This document shows positions 25,254-35,550 of a stretch of DNA of 64,000 nt, in pieces. The notes under the pieces are model-generated. The model had not been told where the DNA came from. It saw only the letters and a list, made by a program, of their open reading frames with translations, and made no database searches. The DNA comes from Paenibacillus terricola (GTDB taxonomy: Bacteria; Bacillota; Bacilli; Paenibacillales; Paenibacillaceae), in assembly GCF_014779765.1 (NCBI RefSeq), contig NZ_JACXZA010000001.1, positions 1,240,001 through 1,304,000 on the forward strand, written 5' to 3'. The position numbers were made by a program, and so were the translations under genes. The stretch's first letter is position 1. Every line of letters starts with the position of its first letter.

Positions 25254-26003
25254 ATGTTTGCAGGTCTGGAAGGTAAGGCGGCGCTCGTCACGGGCGCATC
25301 TCGTGGTCTTGGCCGCGCAATCGCCATTGCACTCGCAGAAGCAGGCGCTGATGTTGCAGTTAACTATGCAGGCAGTGAAGCCGCTGCAGTCGAGACAGCT
25401 AATGCGATCGAGGCGCTTGGCCGCCGTGCGATTCTCGTGCAAGGAAATGTAGGTAAGTCCGAGGAATTCGAAGCAATCGTGAAAAAGACGATCGAAGAGT
25501 TCGGAAAACTGGATATTCTGGTGAATAATGCCGGCATTACTAGAGATAATTTAATCATGCGCATGAAGGAAGAAGAGTTCGATCAAGTCATTGAGACGAA
25601 TCTTAAAGGTGTGTTCAATGGGATTAAATCCGTTTCGCGCCAAATGATGAAGCAGCGTTCAGGCCGCATCATTAACATTTCTTCTGTTGTAGGCTCGCTC
25701 GGTAACCCGGGTCAAGCAAACTATGTTGCTGCGAAGGCTGGCGTCATCGGCCTGACGAAGTCGGCAGCGCGCGAGCTTGCTTCCCGCGGCATTACTGTGA
25801 ACTGCATCGCGCCAGGCTTCATCGAGACGGAAATGACGGATAAATTGTCCGATGAGGCGAAAGCCCATCATACTGGACAAATTCCGCTTGCTCGCATGGG
25901 TCAACCGAACGATATCGCACAAGCTGTTCGTTTCTTGGCTTCTGATGCTGCGTCCTACATGACAGGACAAACCATTCACATTGATGGTGGCATGTACATG
26001 TAA
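25254..26003 (+). CDS. fabG: 3-oxoacyl-ACP reductase
   Basis: 249 residues, a short-chain dehydrogenase that reduces beta-ketoacyl-ACP with NADPH. Visible: cofactor motif [11 protein letters not shown] (TGxxxGxG), LVNNAGI, and the catalytic Ser/Tyr/Lys in [21 protein letters not shown]. The C-terminal [15 protein letters not shown] is standard for FabG. AGAAGGAGGG precedes the ATG. Confidence 0.95.
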   Translation: MFAGLEGKAALVTGASRGLGRAIAIALAEAGADVAVNYAGSEAAAVETANAIEALGRRAILVQGNVGKSEEFEAIVKKTIEEFGKLDILVNNAGITRDNLIMRMKEEEFDQVIETNLKGVFNGIKSVSRQMMKQRSGRIINISSVVGSLGNPGQANYVAAKAGVIGLTKSAARELASRGITVNCIAPGFIETEMTDKLSDEAKAHHTGQIPLARMGQPNDIAQAVRFLASDAASYMTGQTIHIDGGMYM

Positions 26004-26070
26004 CATTTGTAAACCTTTCATTACGGGTACAAATGAAACGGTTACGCTGGCATTTTGTCCGCAATTCTCG

Positions 26071-26076
26071 TATAAT
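26071..26076 (+). promoter_or_regulatory. Probable -10 element of acpP
   Basis: CTCGTATAAT, 23 bases before the acpP start. The -35 is not clear. Confidence 0.4.
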
Positions 26077-26098
26077 ACCAAAGAGGAGGTGAACCGGA

Positions 26099-26332
26099 AT
26101 GTCCGAAGTACTGGATCGCGTTAAACGCATCGTCGTTGACCGCCTCGGCGCAGAAGAATCAGAAGTTACGCTAGAAGCGAGCTTCAAGGATGACCTCGGC
26201 GCAGACTCGCTCGACGTCGTTGAGCTGGTTATGGAGCTGGAAGACGAGTTTGACTTGGAGATTTCTGATGAAGACGCAGAAAAGATCACCACTGTGGGAG
26301 AAGTAGTAAATTACATACAATCTCATACGTAA
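26099..26332 (+). CDS. acpP: Acyl carrier protein
   Basis: 77 residues, strongly acidic. The phosphopantetheine-bearing serine is in the invariant [15 protein letters not shown] motif (~38). AGAGGAGGTG precedes the ATG. A terminator follows, so acpP can be expressed apart from fabF; high levels are expected for an abundant carrier. Confidence 0.97.
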   Translation: MSEVLDRVKRIVVDRLGAEESEVTLEASFKDDLGADSLDVVELVMELEDEFDLEISDEDAEKITTVGEVVNYIQSHT

Positions 26333-26339
26333 GGTTCGT

Positions 26340-26364
26340 AAGTCCCGTTATTGCAACGGGACTT
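26340..26364 (+). terminator. Terminator or attenuator after acpP
   Basis: AAGTCCCGTT, loop ATTGC, AACGGGACTT, followed by TCTC; a U-run appears only ~18 bases later (26381-26389). Confidence 0.6.
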
Positions 26365-26507
26365 CTCTCCATCATATAGTCTTTTTTTTGAGAGTCCAAG
26401 CATAGGGAATAGTCACGAAGATAAAGCTTTTCGTTATATATACATTCGCACAACGGTGGCAGCGTCTAGCGCTGCTATCAATATCGCTGTCCGTAGAGGT
26501 GAACACA

Positions 26508-27746
26508 ATGAAACAGAGAGTTGTCGTCACAGGCATGGGGGTCATGACCTCGCTCGGTAACGATTTGGAACAATTCTGGGGTAATTTGATGGAAGGGAAG
26601 TCGGGCGTATCGCTTGTTGAAGCGTTCGATGTATCCGAATATCCGACGCGTATCGCAGCGGAGATCAAAGGATTCAACCCTGAGCTATATGCTGATAAGA
26701 AAGAAGCGCGCAAGATGGATCGTTTCGTGCAGTTCGCAGTAGCTGCATCGAAGAAAGCGGTCGAGGATGCAGGTCTTGCTATCGGCGAGAATGCTGATCC
26801 TGAGCGTGTTGGTGTTATGATCGGTTCCGGTATCGGTGGTCTAGGTACTTGGGAAGATCAGCATAACATCCTGCTTGAGAAAGGTCCGAAACGCGTCAGC
26901 CCATTCTTTATTCCGATGATGATCGCGAATATGGCGTCCGGACAAGTGTCGATGGCAACAGGGGCGAAAGGTCCGAACAGCACGGCAGTTACGGCATGTG
27001 CAACGGGAACCCACTCCATTGGCGACTCGTACAAAATGATTCAACGCGGCGATGCCGAAGTTATGATTTGCGGCGGTGCTGAAGCGACAATCAGACCAAC
27101 GGGGATGGCTGGATTTTGCGCCATGCGCGCGATGAGCGTACGGAACGACGAACCAGAGAAAGCAAGCCGGCCGTTTGATATCGACCGCGACGGTTTCGTC
27201 ATGGGCGAAGGCTCTGGCGTACTCGTACTTGAGTCGCTTGAGCATGCACAGAAGCGGGGCGCACGCATTTATGCCGAAGTGATCGGCTATGGCATGAGCG
27301 GTGACGCTCACCATATGACTGAGCCGGATCCAGACGGCGCAGCACGCTGCATGACGCGCGCGCTGAAGGATGCTGCGATCGCTCCAGAAGAAATTGATTA
27401 CATTAATGCGCATGGTACGTCGACGCCAGTCGGCGACCGTTCCGAGACGCTTGCTGTTAAGAAAGCGTTCGGCGACTATGCCTATAAAGTTGCGATCAGC
27501 TCGACGAAGTCGATGACGGGTCACCTGCTCGGCGCTGCCGGCGGTGTTGAAGCTGTCATACTCGGCCTGACGATCAAGAACGGCATCATTGCACCAACGA
27601 TTAACCTGGACAATCCGGATCCAGAATGCGACCTCGATTATGTACCGAATACGCCGCGTAAAGCGAACGTGCGGACGGCGTTGTCCAACTCCTTCGGCTT
27701 CGGCGGTCACAATGCGACGATTGTGATGAGAGCGTATGAGGCATGA
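26508..27746 (+). CDS. fabF: Beta-ketoacyl-ACP synthase II
   Basis: 412 residues. The chain-elongating condensing enzyme. Active site: Cys in [10 protein letters not shown] (~164), His in [11 protein letters not shown] (~302) and His in GHLLGAAGG (~339). The ATG is preceded by AGAGGTGAACACA; the GTG three codons earlier is part of that ribosome site. It overlaps rnc by eleven bases. Confidence 0.95.
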   Translation: MKQRVVVTGMGVMTSLGNDLEQFWGNLMEGKSGVSLVEAFDVSEYPTRIAAEIKGFNPELYADKKEARKMDRFVQFAVAASKKAVEDAGLAIGENADPERVGVMIGSGIGGLGTWEDQHNILLEKGPKRVSPFFIPMMIANMASGQVSMATGAKGPNSTAVTACATGTHSIGDSYKMIQRGDAEVMICGGAEATIRPTGMAGFCAMRAMSVRNDEPEKASRPFDIDRDGFVMGEGSGVLVLESLEHAQKRGARIYAEVIGYGMSGDAHHMTEPDPDGAARCMTRALKDAAIAPEEIDYINAHGTSTPVGDRSETLAVKKAFGDYAYKVAISSTKSMTGHLLGAAGGVEAVILGLTIKNGIIAPTINLDNPDPECDLDYVPNTPRKANVRTALSNSFGFGGHNATIVMRAYEA

Positions 27747-28434
27747 TGCACTAGATCAACTGCAGAACCGGCTTCAGATTCGTTTTCGTCAGCCACGGCT
27801 GTTGAAGCAAGCGTTCACGCATACCTCGTATGTGAACGAGCATCGTGGCAAGCCCATTGAGGATAACGAGCGGCTCGAGTTTCTCGGCGATGCCGTACTC
27901 CAATTGCTCGTTTCCGAGCATTTGTTCCTTACGTATCCGAACCGACCCGAAGGCGAGCTTACGCGGATGCGCGCTTCGATCGTGTGTGAGCCTTCGCTTG
28001 CACGCTTCGCGGAATTGCTCGGGCTTGGCGCGTGCGTCATGCTCGGACGCGGCGAGGAGCAGCTTGGCGGCCGTCATCGGCCGGCACTTCTAGCCGATCT
28101 GTTCGAATCATTCATCGGCGCGATATATCTAGATCAGGGGTTCGAACGAGTACGGACGTTTCTCTCGGAGCAGGTTTTCCCGCATATCGAAGAGAACGGT
28201 TCACTGCTCGTGAAAGACTTCAAGTCGAAGCTGCAGGAGAAAGCGCAGCATGGCGCGCTTGGTCCTGTTGAATATCGCATCGCGGAAGAACGCGGACCTG
28301 CGCATGATCGCGAGTTTGTCGTTGAGGTTCGTATCGGCGAGCAGACATATGGAGTAGGCGTTGGACGAACGAAGAAGGAAGCTGAGCAGCGTTCCGCGGA
28401 AGCGGCCTGCACGCAGCTTGAGCAGCAAAAGTAA
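27736..28434 (+). CDS. rnc: Ribonuclease III
   Basis: 232 residues. It cleaves double-stranded RNA in rRNA processing and mRNA decay. The signature [21 protein letters not shown] is at ~38-58, the second acidic cluster in [16 protein letters not shown], and a double-stranded RNA-binding domain ([12 protein letters not shown]... [17 protein letters not shown]) forms the C-terminus. It overlaps the fabF end, as in many Paenibacillaceae. Confidence 0.95.
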   Translation: MRHDALDQLQNRLQIRFRQPRLLKQAFTHTSYVNEHRGKPIEDNERLEFLGDAVLQLLVSEHLFLTYPNRPEGELTRMRASIVCEPSLARFAELLGLGACVMLGRGEEQLGGRHRPALLADLFESFIGAIYLDQGFERVRTFLSEQVFPHIEENGSLLVKDFKSKLQEKAQHGALGPVEYRIAEERGPAHDREFVVEVRIGEQTYGVGVGRTKKEAEQRSAEAACTQLEQQK

Positions 28435-28445
28435 ATGAAGGATAG

Positions 28446-28498
28446 GCGCTGCACAGCGGAAATGATTGATGCTGTTGCAGCGCTTTGTTGTGTTTTTT
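28446..28498 (+). terminator. Terminator-like hairpin after rnc
   Basis: GCGCTGCA pairs with TGCAGCGC around a 22-nt loop; TTTGTTGTGTTTTTT follows. Confidence 0.5.
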
Positions 28499-28500
28499 AC

Positions 28501-28598
28501 CTTAAATGCGTGTTCAAAAAGTTCGGTTTTCAGCACCTGATGTCGAAATCACTTCTTGTGAAGCTTCGTAATCAAAAGCGGTCTTTTTGAACTACCTC
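28501..28598 (+). repeat. Dispersed repeat, copy B (most complete)
   Basis: CTTAAATGCGT..GTTCAAAAAG (28512-28521) pairs with CTTTTTGAAC (28583-28592) near the right end. The middle carries AGCACCTGATGTCGAAATC and GCTTCGTAATCAAAAGCGG. About 98 bp with inverted ends and no coding capacity, like a miniature or REP-type element. See copies A (13910) and C (35900). Confidence 0.7.
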
Positions 28599-28622
28599 AG
28601 AAAGGCGTAGCACAGCTCACTC

Positions 28623-28651
28623 CTGACCTTTCCACTGCATTATGGTACAAT
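28623..28651 (+). promoter_or_regulatory. Probable sigma-A promoter of smc
   Basis: CTGACC, 17 bases, TACAAT, 24 bases before the start codon of smc. Confidence 0.5.
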
Positions 28652-28675
28652 AGTCGATGAGGTGAATCCGAGAAC

Positions 28676-31600
28676 ATGTTCCTGAAACGGATCGAACTAT
28701 CAGGTTTTAAGTCGTTTGCCGATAAAACAGAACTGGAATTCGTACGCGGCATTACAGCCGTCGTTGGTCCTAACGGCAGCGGCAAGAGCAACATTTCGGA
28801 CAGCATACGCTGGGTGCTTGGCGAACAAAGCGCGAAGAGCCTGCGCGGCGGCAAGATGGAAGATATTATTTTCGCCGGATCAGATGCTCGTAAGGCGGTT
28901 AACATCGGTGAGGTATCGTTGACGCTAGATAATGGCGACAATGCACTGCCGCTCGAATACGAAGAGGTTACCGTTACTAGACGTGTACATCGAAGCGGTG
29001 ACAGCGAATATTTGATCAATAAGCAGCCATGCCGGCTGAAAGATATAACCGAGCTGTTCATGGATACCGGTATCGGCAAAGAAGCCTACTCGATTATCGG
29101 ACAAGGTCGGATTGAAGAAATATTAAGTACGAAGTCGGAAGATCGCCGCGGCATTTTCGAGGAAGCTTCCGGCATTGTAAAGTTTAAGTCACGCAAACGT
29201 GATGCGCAGCGGAAGTTGGATGAGACGGAGCAGAACTTGCTGCGTATTCATGACTTGGTATCCGAGCTGGAAGATCAGGTTGAGCCGCTGCGGAAGCAGT
29301 CGGAGAAAGCGATTCGTTTCAAAGAATTGCGCGAACAACTGAAAACCCAAGAGATTTCGATGTATGTTCATCAGATCGAGACCGTGCATGCGTCATGGAA
29401 TACGTCTACAGCAAAGCTCGCCGATCTCGAACGTGAGCGGCTTTCGTATGCCTCCGTGGTCAGCAGACATGATGCGCTTCTCGAGAAGGATCGGATGCGA
29501 TTGCGCGAGATCGAGCAGGAGCTTGATCAGCTTCACGAGCAGATGCTCCAACTTAGCGAAGATTACGAGAAATGCGAAGGTTATGGCGAAGTATTGAAGG
29601 AACGCAAGCGCAACTTGGAGCAGAACAAGCGCCAGTTGGAAGAATCGATGACAGCGCTTGATGAACGGATTGCATCTTTAATGAAGGAAGAGGCTGATTT
29701 CCGTGCGAAGTCGGCGTCGCTCGAAGAAGAGATTGCAAGACTGCATCGTCAACTTCTAGAGGAAGAATCGCAGTTGGCTGGCACGGTCGGAGAAGCGGGC
29801 ACTGAGGCTGAAGAGTCGCTGAAGACGGAATTGCTTGATGTACTCAGTGCAATGGCGCAAGCTCGTAACGAGATTCGATATACGGAGCAGCAGAAGGATA
29901 ACGTCCAGCGCAGAATCGAGCGAATCGGTGATGAGGAAGCGAAGTGGCAGCAGCAGCAGGAAGAACTCAAGGAAAGACGGAATGAGCTCTCGGCTCGTCT
30001 GAAGTCCACGCTGGAAGCACTGCAGGAAGCGAAACAAAAGTACACAGATGAAAGCGAGCAATCGCAATCACTGTATCAAATTTATGAAGAAACGCAGCAG
30101 ACAGTACGCAAGTGGGAGCAGCGTCTCGATGCGCTCGTATCCCGTCGCGATACGATGAAAGAAATGCAGGATGCGCTTGATGGCTTTATGCACGGCGTCA
30201 AGGAAGTGCTGAAGGCATCCCGCAAGCAGCAGGGCGGCTTGAATGGCGTTCATGGTGCGGTTGCGGAACTCGTTCGTGTACCTGAGAAGTACGAGACGGC
30301 GATTGAAACCGTACTCGGCGGCGCGTTGCAGCATGTTGTGATGGAGAATGAGAGCACCGCACGTGCAGCGATCAGCTTCCTGAAGTCCCGGCAGCTTGGC
30401 CGTGCTACATTCCTGCCACTCGATGTTATTCGCGGCCGTAATGTGCCGGAATCCGATCGTCGCAATGCTGCCTCGATTAACGGTTTTGTTGGCATTGCCG
30501 CTGACCTTGTTTCGACTGATCGCCAATATGAGAGCATTGTCTCGAGTTTGCTCGGCAATGTCATTATCGCGGAAAATCTCGAACAGGCGAATAAAATCGC
30601 TTCGCAATGTCAATATCGTTACCGTGTCGTTACGCTTGATGGCGACGTTGTTAACGCCGGCGGTTCGATGACAGGGGGCAGCCTTCAGAAGAAGGGGGCG
30701 AGCTTGCTCGGCCGTCAGCGTCAGATTGAGCAGATGGATGACGAGATTGCTGAATGCAGAACGCAGTCCGAAAAGCTCCGGCAGAAGATGCAAGATCTGC
30801 GCAAGGAACAGTCGATCCGCAGCCAGAATATCGAGGAACTGCGTGAGCGAGGCGAACAGCTGCGTATTGAGGAGCAGCAGTTGAAGGCAGAACTATTGCA
30901 GCTAGACAAGCAGCTGCAGCAGTTGACGGAACAGCTTCAGCTCTACAGCGCAGACCGTTCGGGACAAGCGGAGGAACAGCGCGATCTCGCAGCAACTGCA
31001 GATGCCGCTCGTGTGCGGCTCGAAGAGTTATCCGTGCGGGAAGCGAAGCTGCAGGTCGATATTCAAGCGGCTGAATCACGCCGCAAAGCTTCCGAGTCAG
31101 CGCGTGAAGAGCTGCAAGGACAGCTAACCGACTTGAAAATCGCGGTGGCGAAAGCCGAGCAGGAGAAATTCTCGTTCGAAGATCAAGCGGCGAGATTACG
31201 TTCAGATGTGAATCGCGCGAAGCAGGAGATGTCCTCGCTGCGAAGCATGCATCAACAGCTTAACGAAGATGATGAGCGCCATGCTGCCGAGTCGGTCAGC
31301 CAGATCGAACAGCTTAACTCGCTGAAGCTGAAGAAGGATAATTGTTCAGAGCGTACCGATCTCATGCGTGCCCAACGCGCAGATATGATTAAAGGTCTTG
31401 AGGACGGCGAGAGCGAGACGAAGGAGCAGCGTGCCTTGCTGCGGGAAACCGAAGACAAGATGCGGCAGACGGAGATCGCAGTTAACCGTCTCGACGTCGA
31501 ACTTGACAACTTGCTGCGCAAGCTGAGTGAAGAATATGAGCTCAGCTACGAGCTGGCGAAGGAACGCTATCCGATACCTGAGGATGTTGCCGCAACACAG

Positions 31601-32266
31601 AACGCAGTTCGCGATTTGAAGCGGCAGATAACATCGCTCGGCGATGTTAACCTAGGCGCAATCGAAGAGTATCAGCGTGTGAAGGAACGGTTTGAATTCC
31701 TTGATGCGCAGCGCATCGACTTGATTGATGCCAAGACGACGCTGTACCAGGTTATCAAAGAGATGGACGACGAGATGGCGAAGCGATTCCGCTCCACCTT
31801 TGAGGCGATCCGCGGTCACTTCGTTGTTGTATTCGGCAAGCTGTTCGGCGGCGGACGCGCAGATCTTATTCTTGCTGAGCCAGACCGTGTGCTCGATACC
31901 GGTATCGATATCGTGGCACAGCCGCCAGGGAAGAAGCTGCAGAACTTGCAACTGCTCTCCGGCGGTGAACGTGCCCTTACGGCTATCGCGCTGTTGTTCG
32001 CTATCTTGCAGGTGAAGCCGGTTCCGTTCTGCGTGCTTGACGAAGTTGAAGCAGCGCTTGATGAAGCGAACGTTGCACGTTTTGCCCAATATTTGCGCGA
32101 GTTCTCAGACTTGACGCAGTTTATCGTCGTAACGCACCGCAAAGGTACGATGGAAGAAGCAGATGTGCTGTACGGGGTTACAATGGAAGAAGGCGGCGTA
32201 TCGAAGCTAGTATCCGTTCGGCTTGAGGATGAGTCGTTCATGGAGGACGGATCTGCGACTGCTTAA
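28676..32266 (+). CDS. smc: Chromosome segregation ATPase SMC
   Basis: 1196 residues, full length. It forms the ring-shaped condensin with ScpA and ScpB. Walker A GPNGSGKSN at 31-39; coiled coils (Gln/Glu/Lys heptads) to ~500; hinge at ~520-660, ending with the conserved GGSMTGGS; a second coiled coil; then the signature LSGGERALTAIALLFAI (~1095) and Walker B FCVLDEVEAALDEAN (~1117). GAGGTG precedes the ATG. It heads the smc-ftsY part of the region. Confidence 0.97.
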   Translation: MFLKRIELSGFKSFADKTELEFVRGITAVVGPNGSGKSNISDSIRWVLGEQSAKSLRGGKMEDIIFAGSDARKAVNIGEVSLTLDNGDNALPLEYEEVTVTRRVHRSGDSEYLINKQPCRLKDITELFMDTGIGKEAYSIIGQGRIEEILSTKSEDRRGIFEEASGIVKFKSRKRDAQRKLDETEQNLLRIHDLVSELEDQVEPLRKQSEKAIRFKELREQLKTQEISMYVHQIETVHASWNTSTAKLADLERERLSYASVVSRHDALLEKDRMRLREIEQELDQLHEQMLQLSEDYEKCEGYGEVLKERKRNLEQNKRQLEESMTALDERIASLMKEEADFRAKSASLEEEIARLHRQLLEEESQLAGTVGEAGTEAEESLKTELLDVLSAMAQARNEIRYTEQQKDNVQRRIERIGDEEAKWQQQQEELKERRNELSARLKSTLEALQEAKQKYTDESEQSQSLYQIYEETQQTVRKWEQRLDALVSRRDTMKEMQDALDGFMHGVKEVLKASRKQQGGLNGVHGAVAELVRVPEKYETAIETVLGGALQHVVMENESTARAAISFLKSRQLGRATFLPLDVIRGRNVPESDRRNAASINGFVGIAADLVSTDRQYESIVSSLLGNVIIAENLEQANKIASQCQYRYRVVTLDGDVVNAGGSMTGGSLQKKGASLLGRQRQIEQMDDEIAECRTQSEKLRQKMQDLRKEQSIRSQNIEELRERGEQLRIEEQQLKAELLQLDKQLQQLTEQLQLYSADRSGQAEEQRDLAATADAARVRLEELSVREAKLQVDIQAAESRRKASESAREELQGQLTDLKIAVAKAEQEKFSFEDQAARLRSDVNRAKQEMSSLRSMHQQLNEDDERHAAESVSQIEQLNSLKLKKDNCSERTDLMRAQRADMIKGLEDGESETKEQRALLRETEDKMRQTEIAVNRLDVELDNLLRKLSEEYELSYELAKERYPIPEDVAATQNAVRDLKRQITSLGDVNLGAIEEYQRVKERFEFLDAQRIDLIDAKTTLYQVIKEMDDEMAKRFRSTFEAIRGHFVVVFGKLFGGGRADLILAEPDRVLDTGIDIVAQPPGKKLQNLQLLSGGERALTAIALLFAILQVKPVPFCVLDEVEAALDEANVARFAQYLREFSDLTQFIVVTHRKGTMEEADVLYGVTMEEGGVSKLVSVRLEDESFMEDGSATA

Positions 32267-32304
32267 CGATTACCGATATGTGAATAGGAAAGGAACGGCA
32301 TAAT

Positions 32305-33312
32305 ATGAGTTTCTTTAAACGGTTGAAGGAATCGATTGCTTCCAAGACTGAAGCAGTCACGAATATTTTTAAAGAGGGTCTAGTCAAGACGAGTAAGGCC
32401 ATCGTCGAGCGTGTGGAAGAGCTGATTACGCGCCGCAAGAAGATCGATGAAGAGTTTTTCGAAGAGCTCGAAGAAATTCTAATCAGTGCTGACGTTGGCG
32501 TGAACACGGTCGTGGGCCTGATCGACAGCCTGCGTGCTGAAGTGAAAGCCCGCAAGATCGAAGATGCTTCCGAACTTCAGCCTATTCTATCCGAGAAACT
32601 GGTTGAAATCTTGAAGGGCAAAGACGATCCAGAGCTGCACATGGCAGAGAGCGGTCTGACAATCATTCTATTCGTTGGCGTTAATGGCGTCGGCAAAACG
32701 ACGACGATCGGTAAGCTGGCTCATAAGTTCAAGTCCGAAGGAAAAAGCGTCCTTATGGCTGCAGGCGATACGTTCCGTGCAGGGGCGATCGAGCAGCTGG
32801 AAGTATGGGGACAACGTGTAGGCGTTGATGTCATCAAGCAAAGCGCGGGTTCCGACCCGGCCGCAGTTATGTATGATGCCGTGCAAGCCGCTAAGCAGCG
32901 TGGTGTCGATGTACTGCTCTGCGATACCGCTGGACGCCTGCAGAACAAGAGTAACCTGATGGACGAGTTGAACAAAATCTTCCGCGTTATTCAGCGTGAA
33001 GTGCCTAGCGCGCCGCATGAAGTACTGCTCGTGCTTGATGCGACGACTGGTCAGAACGCACTTAGTCAAGCGAAGTTGTTCGGCGAGAAGAGCGGCGTAA
33101 CAGGCCTGGTGCTTACGAAGCTTGATGGAACGGCGAAGGGTGGGATTATCATCGCAATCCGCAATGAGCTGAACCTGCCTGTGAAGCTTGTTGGCCTAGG
33201 TGAGAAGATGAACGACCTTCAAGTGTTCGATTCCGAACAATTCGTTCATGCGTTGTTCGCTGGTTTGATTCAAAGCAAAGACGTTCAGGGTGACGAAGAA
33301 GAACAGCAATAA
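32305..33312 (+). CDS. ftsY: Signal recognition particle receptor FtsY
   Basis: 335 residues. An SRP GTPase that docks ribosome-SRP complexes at the membrane. N domain with a short basic/amphipathic start (FFKRLKESIASK). G motifs: GVNGVGKTTTIGKLA (~124), DTAGRLQNKSNLMDEL (~206), TKLDGTAKGG (~270). It lacks the long acidic A domain of Enterobacteria, normal for this group. The acidic C-tail is DEEEQQ. Confidence 0.96.
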   Translation: MSFFKRLKESIASKTEAVTNIFKEGLVKTSKAIVERVEELITRRKKIDEEFFEELEEILISADVGVNTVVGLIDSLRAEVKARKIEDASELQPILSEKLVEILKGKDDPELHMAESGLTIILFVGVNGVGKTTTIGKLAHKFKSEGKSVLMAAGDTFRAGAIEQLEVWGQRVGVDVIKQSAGSDPAAVMYDAVQAAKQRGVDVLLCDTAGRLQNKSNLMDELNKIFRVIQREVPSAPHEVLLVLDATTGQNALSQAKLFGEKSGVTGLVLTKLDGTAKGGIIIAIRNELNLPVKLVGLGEKMNDLQVFDSEQFVHALFAGLIQSKDVQGDEEEQQ

Positions 33313-33352
33313 AGGTAGTTAAGAGGTTATCCGAAATATTAGACTGCACTGA

Positions 33353-33430
33353 CAAGTATAAAAGCTTGACACCTGTACTTCCGCCTTGTATGATAGGAGA
33401 AGTTAAGTGAGTGTCAAGTGATTATACTTG
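33353..33430. promoter_or_regulatory. Long inverted repeat around the ylxM promoter
   Basis: Left arm CAAGTATA-AAAG-CTTGACAC (33353-33372), right arm GTGTCAAG-TGAT-TATACTTG (33411-33430): 16 complementary pairs with a 4x4 mismatch. A sigma-A promoter (TTGACA 33366-33371, 17 bases, TATGAT 33389-33394) lies inside; the left arm covers its -35. The right arm ends beside the ylxM ribosome site. It could be an operator, or a hairpin in read-through ftsY message. Confidence 0.65.
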
Positions 33431-33448
33431 ACGGAAGGGGACGTACTC

Positions 33449-33826
33449 GTGACCAGCGCCAACACGGATGCGCTCGAGAAGACGAATCGCATGAATATGC
33501 TGTTTGATTTCTACGAGCCGCTGCTGACGGATAAGCAACGAACGTTTCTAATGCAATATTTTATTGAGGATTTCACCCTTGGCGAGATTGCTGCTGAAGT
33601 CGGCATTAGCCGCCAAGCGGTTTACGAACATATAAAGCGTGCAGAAACCGTCCTTGAGAATTACGAAGCGAAGCTTGGTCTGCTCAGCCGGCATCAAGCG
33701 CTGCAAGGCGCGCTGGATGAGCTTGAAGCGCATATCGAGACGATGCCTCAGGACGGAACGCATACCGACACACTGAAGCAGATTGCAGAAGCGCTTCGGC
33801 AGGCGGAGCAAGCGAGAAACAAATAG
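33449..33826 (+). CDS. ylxM: SRP-associated DNA-binding-like protein YlxM
   Basis: 125 residues, UPF0122/YlxM family, normally encoded just before ffh. A sigma-70 region-4-like helix-turn-helix is visible: TDKQRTFLMQYFIEDFTLGEIAAEVGISRQAVYEHIKRAE. The C-terminal ~45 residues are helical and charged. In Streptococcus YlxM stimulates SRP GTPase activity. It starts at GTG with GGAAGGGG upstream; the in-frame TTG at 33428 lies within the inverted repeat and has no ribosome site. It has its own promoter and is followed by ffh after 19 bases. Confidence 0.9.
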   Translation: MTSANTDALEKTNRMNMLFDFYEPLLTDKQRTFLMQYFIEDFTLGEIAAEVGISRQAVYEHIKRAETVLENYEAKLGLLSRHQALQGALDELEAHIETMPQDGTHTDTLKQIAEALRQAEQARNK

Positions 33827-33845
33827 TGAAGGCAGGTGAATCATC

Positions 33846-35213
33846 ATGGCGTTTGAAAGCTTGACGAACAGGCTTCAGAATGTGTTCGGCAAATTGCGGG
33901 GCAAAGGGAAGCTGTCGGAGGACGACGTAAACGAAGCAATGCGCGAAGTCCGGCTGGCTCTGCTCGAAGCGGACGTAAACTTCAAGGTCGTCAAAGATTT
34001 TGTCGCCAAGGTGAAGGAGCAGGCTGTTGGCGTTGAAGTTCAGAAGAGCTTCACACCAGGCATGGTCGTCGTTGACATCGTTCATAAAGAGCTCATCGAG
34101 CTCATGGGCGGATCGGCAACGAAGATTGCGAAAGCTAGCAAACCGCCGACTGTCATTCTGATGGCGGGTCTGCAAGGTGCCGGTAAGACGACAACCACAG
34201 CTAAGCTGGCGATGATGCTCATGAAGGGCAATCATAAGCCGCTGCTCATCGCTGGTGATATTTATCGCCCGGCTGCAATTAAGCAGCTTCAAGTGTTGGG
34301 CGAGCAGATCAAGGCTCCGGTATTCACGCTCGGTAACGATGTGTCTCCGGTAGAGATTGCACGTCAAGGTCTTCAGTACGCGAAAGCGAACAGTCATGAC
34401 TATGTCATTGTCGATACAGCAGGCCGACTGCAGATCGACGAAGCGCTCATGGAAGAGCTCAAGCAAATCCATGCCGAAGTGAAGCCGGATGAAGTGCTTC
34501 TCGTCGTTGACGCTATGACAGGTCAAGAAGCGGTCAACGTCGCGAAGAGTTTCCATGACCAGCTTGAGTTGACAGGCGTCGTATTGACGAAGATGGACGG
34601 CGATACGCGTGGCGGTGCAGCGTTGTCGGTCAAGGCCGTTACAGGCTGTCCGATCAAGTTTGTCTCGATGGGCGAGAAGATTGAGCCGCTTGAACCGTTC
34701 CACCCGGAGCGTATGGCATCTCGTATTCTCGGCATGGGCGACATGCTCTCGCTGATCGAGAAAGCGCAATCGAGCATTGACGCTGATAAAGCAGCGGAGA
34801 TGGAACGGAAGATGCGCAACGCCGAGTTCACCTTCGAGGATTTCCTCGAACAGATGGAGCAGGTTCGTAAGCTCGGACCACTGGATCAGCTGCTCGATAT
34901 GCTTCCAGGTATGAACAAGGTCAAGGGCATGAAAGACATGAAAGTTGATGATAAGCAGATCAACCGCGTTGAAGCGATCGTTCGCTCGATGACGACGGAT
35001 GAGAAGCGGAATCCAGACCTCTTGAATTACAGCCGTCGCAGACGGATTGCTGCCGGCAGCGGCACGAACATTGCAGAAGTCAATCGTCTCATCAAGCAGT
35101 TTGAAGAGATGCGCAAGATGATGAAGCAATTTTCCGGCATGATGGGCAAAGGCGGCAAAGGTATGAAAGGCTTGAAAGGGCTCATGGGCAAAGGGATGAA
35201 ATTCCCTCGCTAA
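33846..35213 (+). CDS. ffh: Signal recognition particle protein Ffh
   Basis: 455 residues. The SRP54 GTPase that binds 4.5S/6S RNA and signal peptides. N domain 1-90, G domain with GLQGAGKTTTTAKLA (~106), DTAGRLQIDEALMEEL (~190), TKMDGDTRGGAALS (~247), and a methionine-rich M domain from ~330 with SRRRRIAAGSG (RNA-binding) and a Gly/Lys/Met-rich tail. Same transcript as ylxM. Confidence 0.97.
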   Translation: MAFESLTNRLQNVFGKLRGKGKLSEDDVNEAMREVRLALLEADVNFKVVKDFVAKVKEQAVGVEVQKSFTPGMVVVDIVHKELIELMGGSATKIAKASKPPTVILMAGLQGAGKTTTTAKLAMMLMKGNHKPLLIAGDIYRPAAIKQLQVLGEQIKAPVFTLGNDVSPVEIARQGLQYAKANSHDYVIVDTAGRLQIDEALMEELKQIHAEVKPDEVLLVVDAMTGQEAVNVAKSFHDQLELTGVVLTKMDGDTRGGAALSVKAVTGCPIKFVSMGEKIEPLEPFHPERMASRILGMGDMLSLIEKAQSSIDADKAAEMERKMRNAEFTFEDFLEQMEQVRKLGPLDQLLDMLPGMNKVKGMKDMKVDDKQINRVEAIVRSMTTDEKRNPDLLNYSRRRRIAAGSGTNIAEVNRLIKQFEEMRKMMKQFSGMMGKGGKGMKGLKGLMGKGMKFPR

Positions 35214-35252
35214 TGGTCTAAGCAGTTGATTCTTGTAAGGAGGTGAAACAAA

Positions 35253-35525
35253 ATGGCAGTTCGTATTCGTCTGAAACGTATGGGTGCTCACAAAAACCCT
35301 TTCTATCGTGTAGTCGTATCTGATTCCCGTTCCCCGCGTGACGGCCGCTTCATCGAAGAAATCGGCACGTACAATCCGGTTGCACAACCGGCACAAGTGA
35401 ACATCGATGAAGAGAAAGCACTGAAATGGCTGCAGAACGGTGCGCAAGCATCTGACACGGCTCGCAACTTGCTTTCGCAAGTAGGCGTCATGAAGAAATT
35501 CCATGAACTCAAGCAACAGAAATAA
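35253..35525 (+). CDS. rpsP: 30S ribosomal protein S16
   Basis: 90 residues starting [19 protein letters not shown], invariant for S16. AAGGAGGTG is in place. It is followed by khpA after 25 bases, a standard order. Confidence 0.98.
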   Translation: MAVRIRLKRMGAHKNPFYRVVVSDSRSPRDGRFIEEIGTYNPVAQPAQVNIDEEKALKWLQNGAQASDTARNLLSQVGVMKKFHELKQQK

Positions 35526-35550
35526 CTGTTGAATGGTGGAGGGCCTGAAG

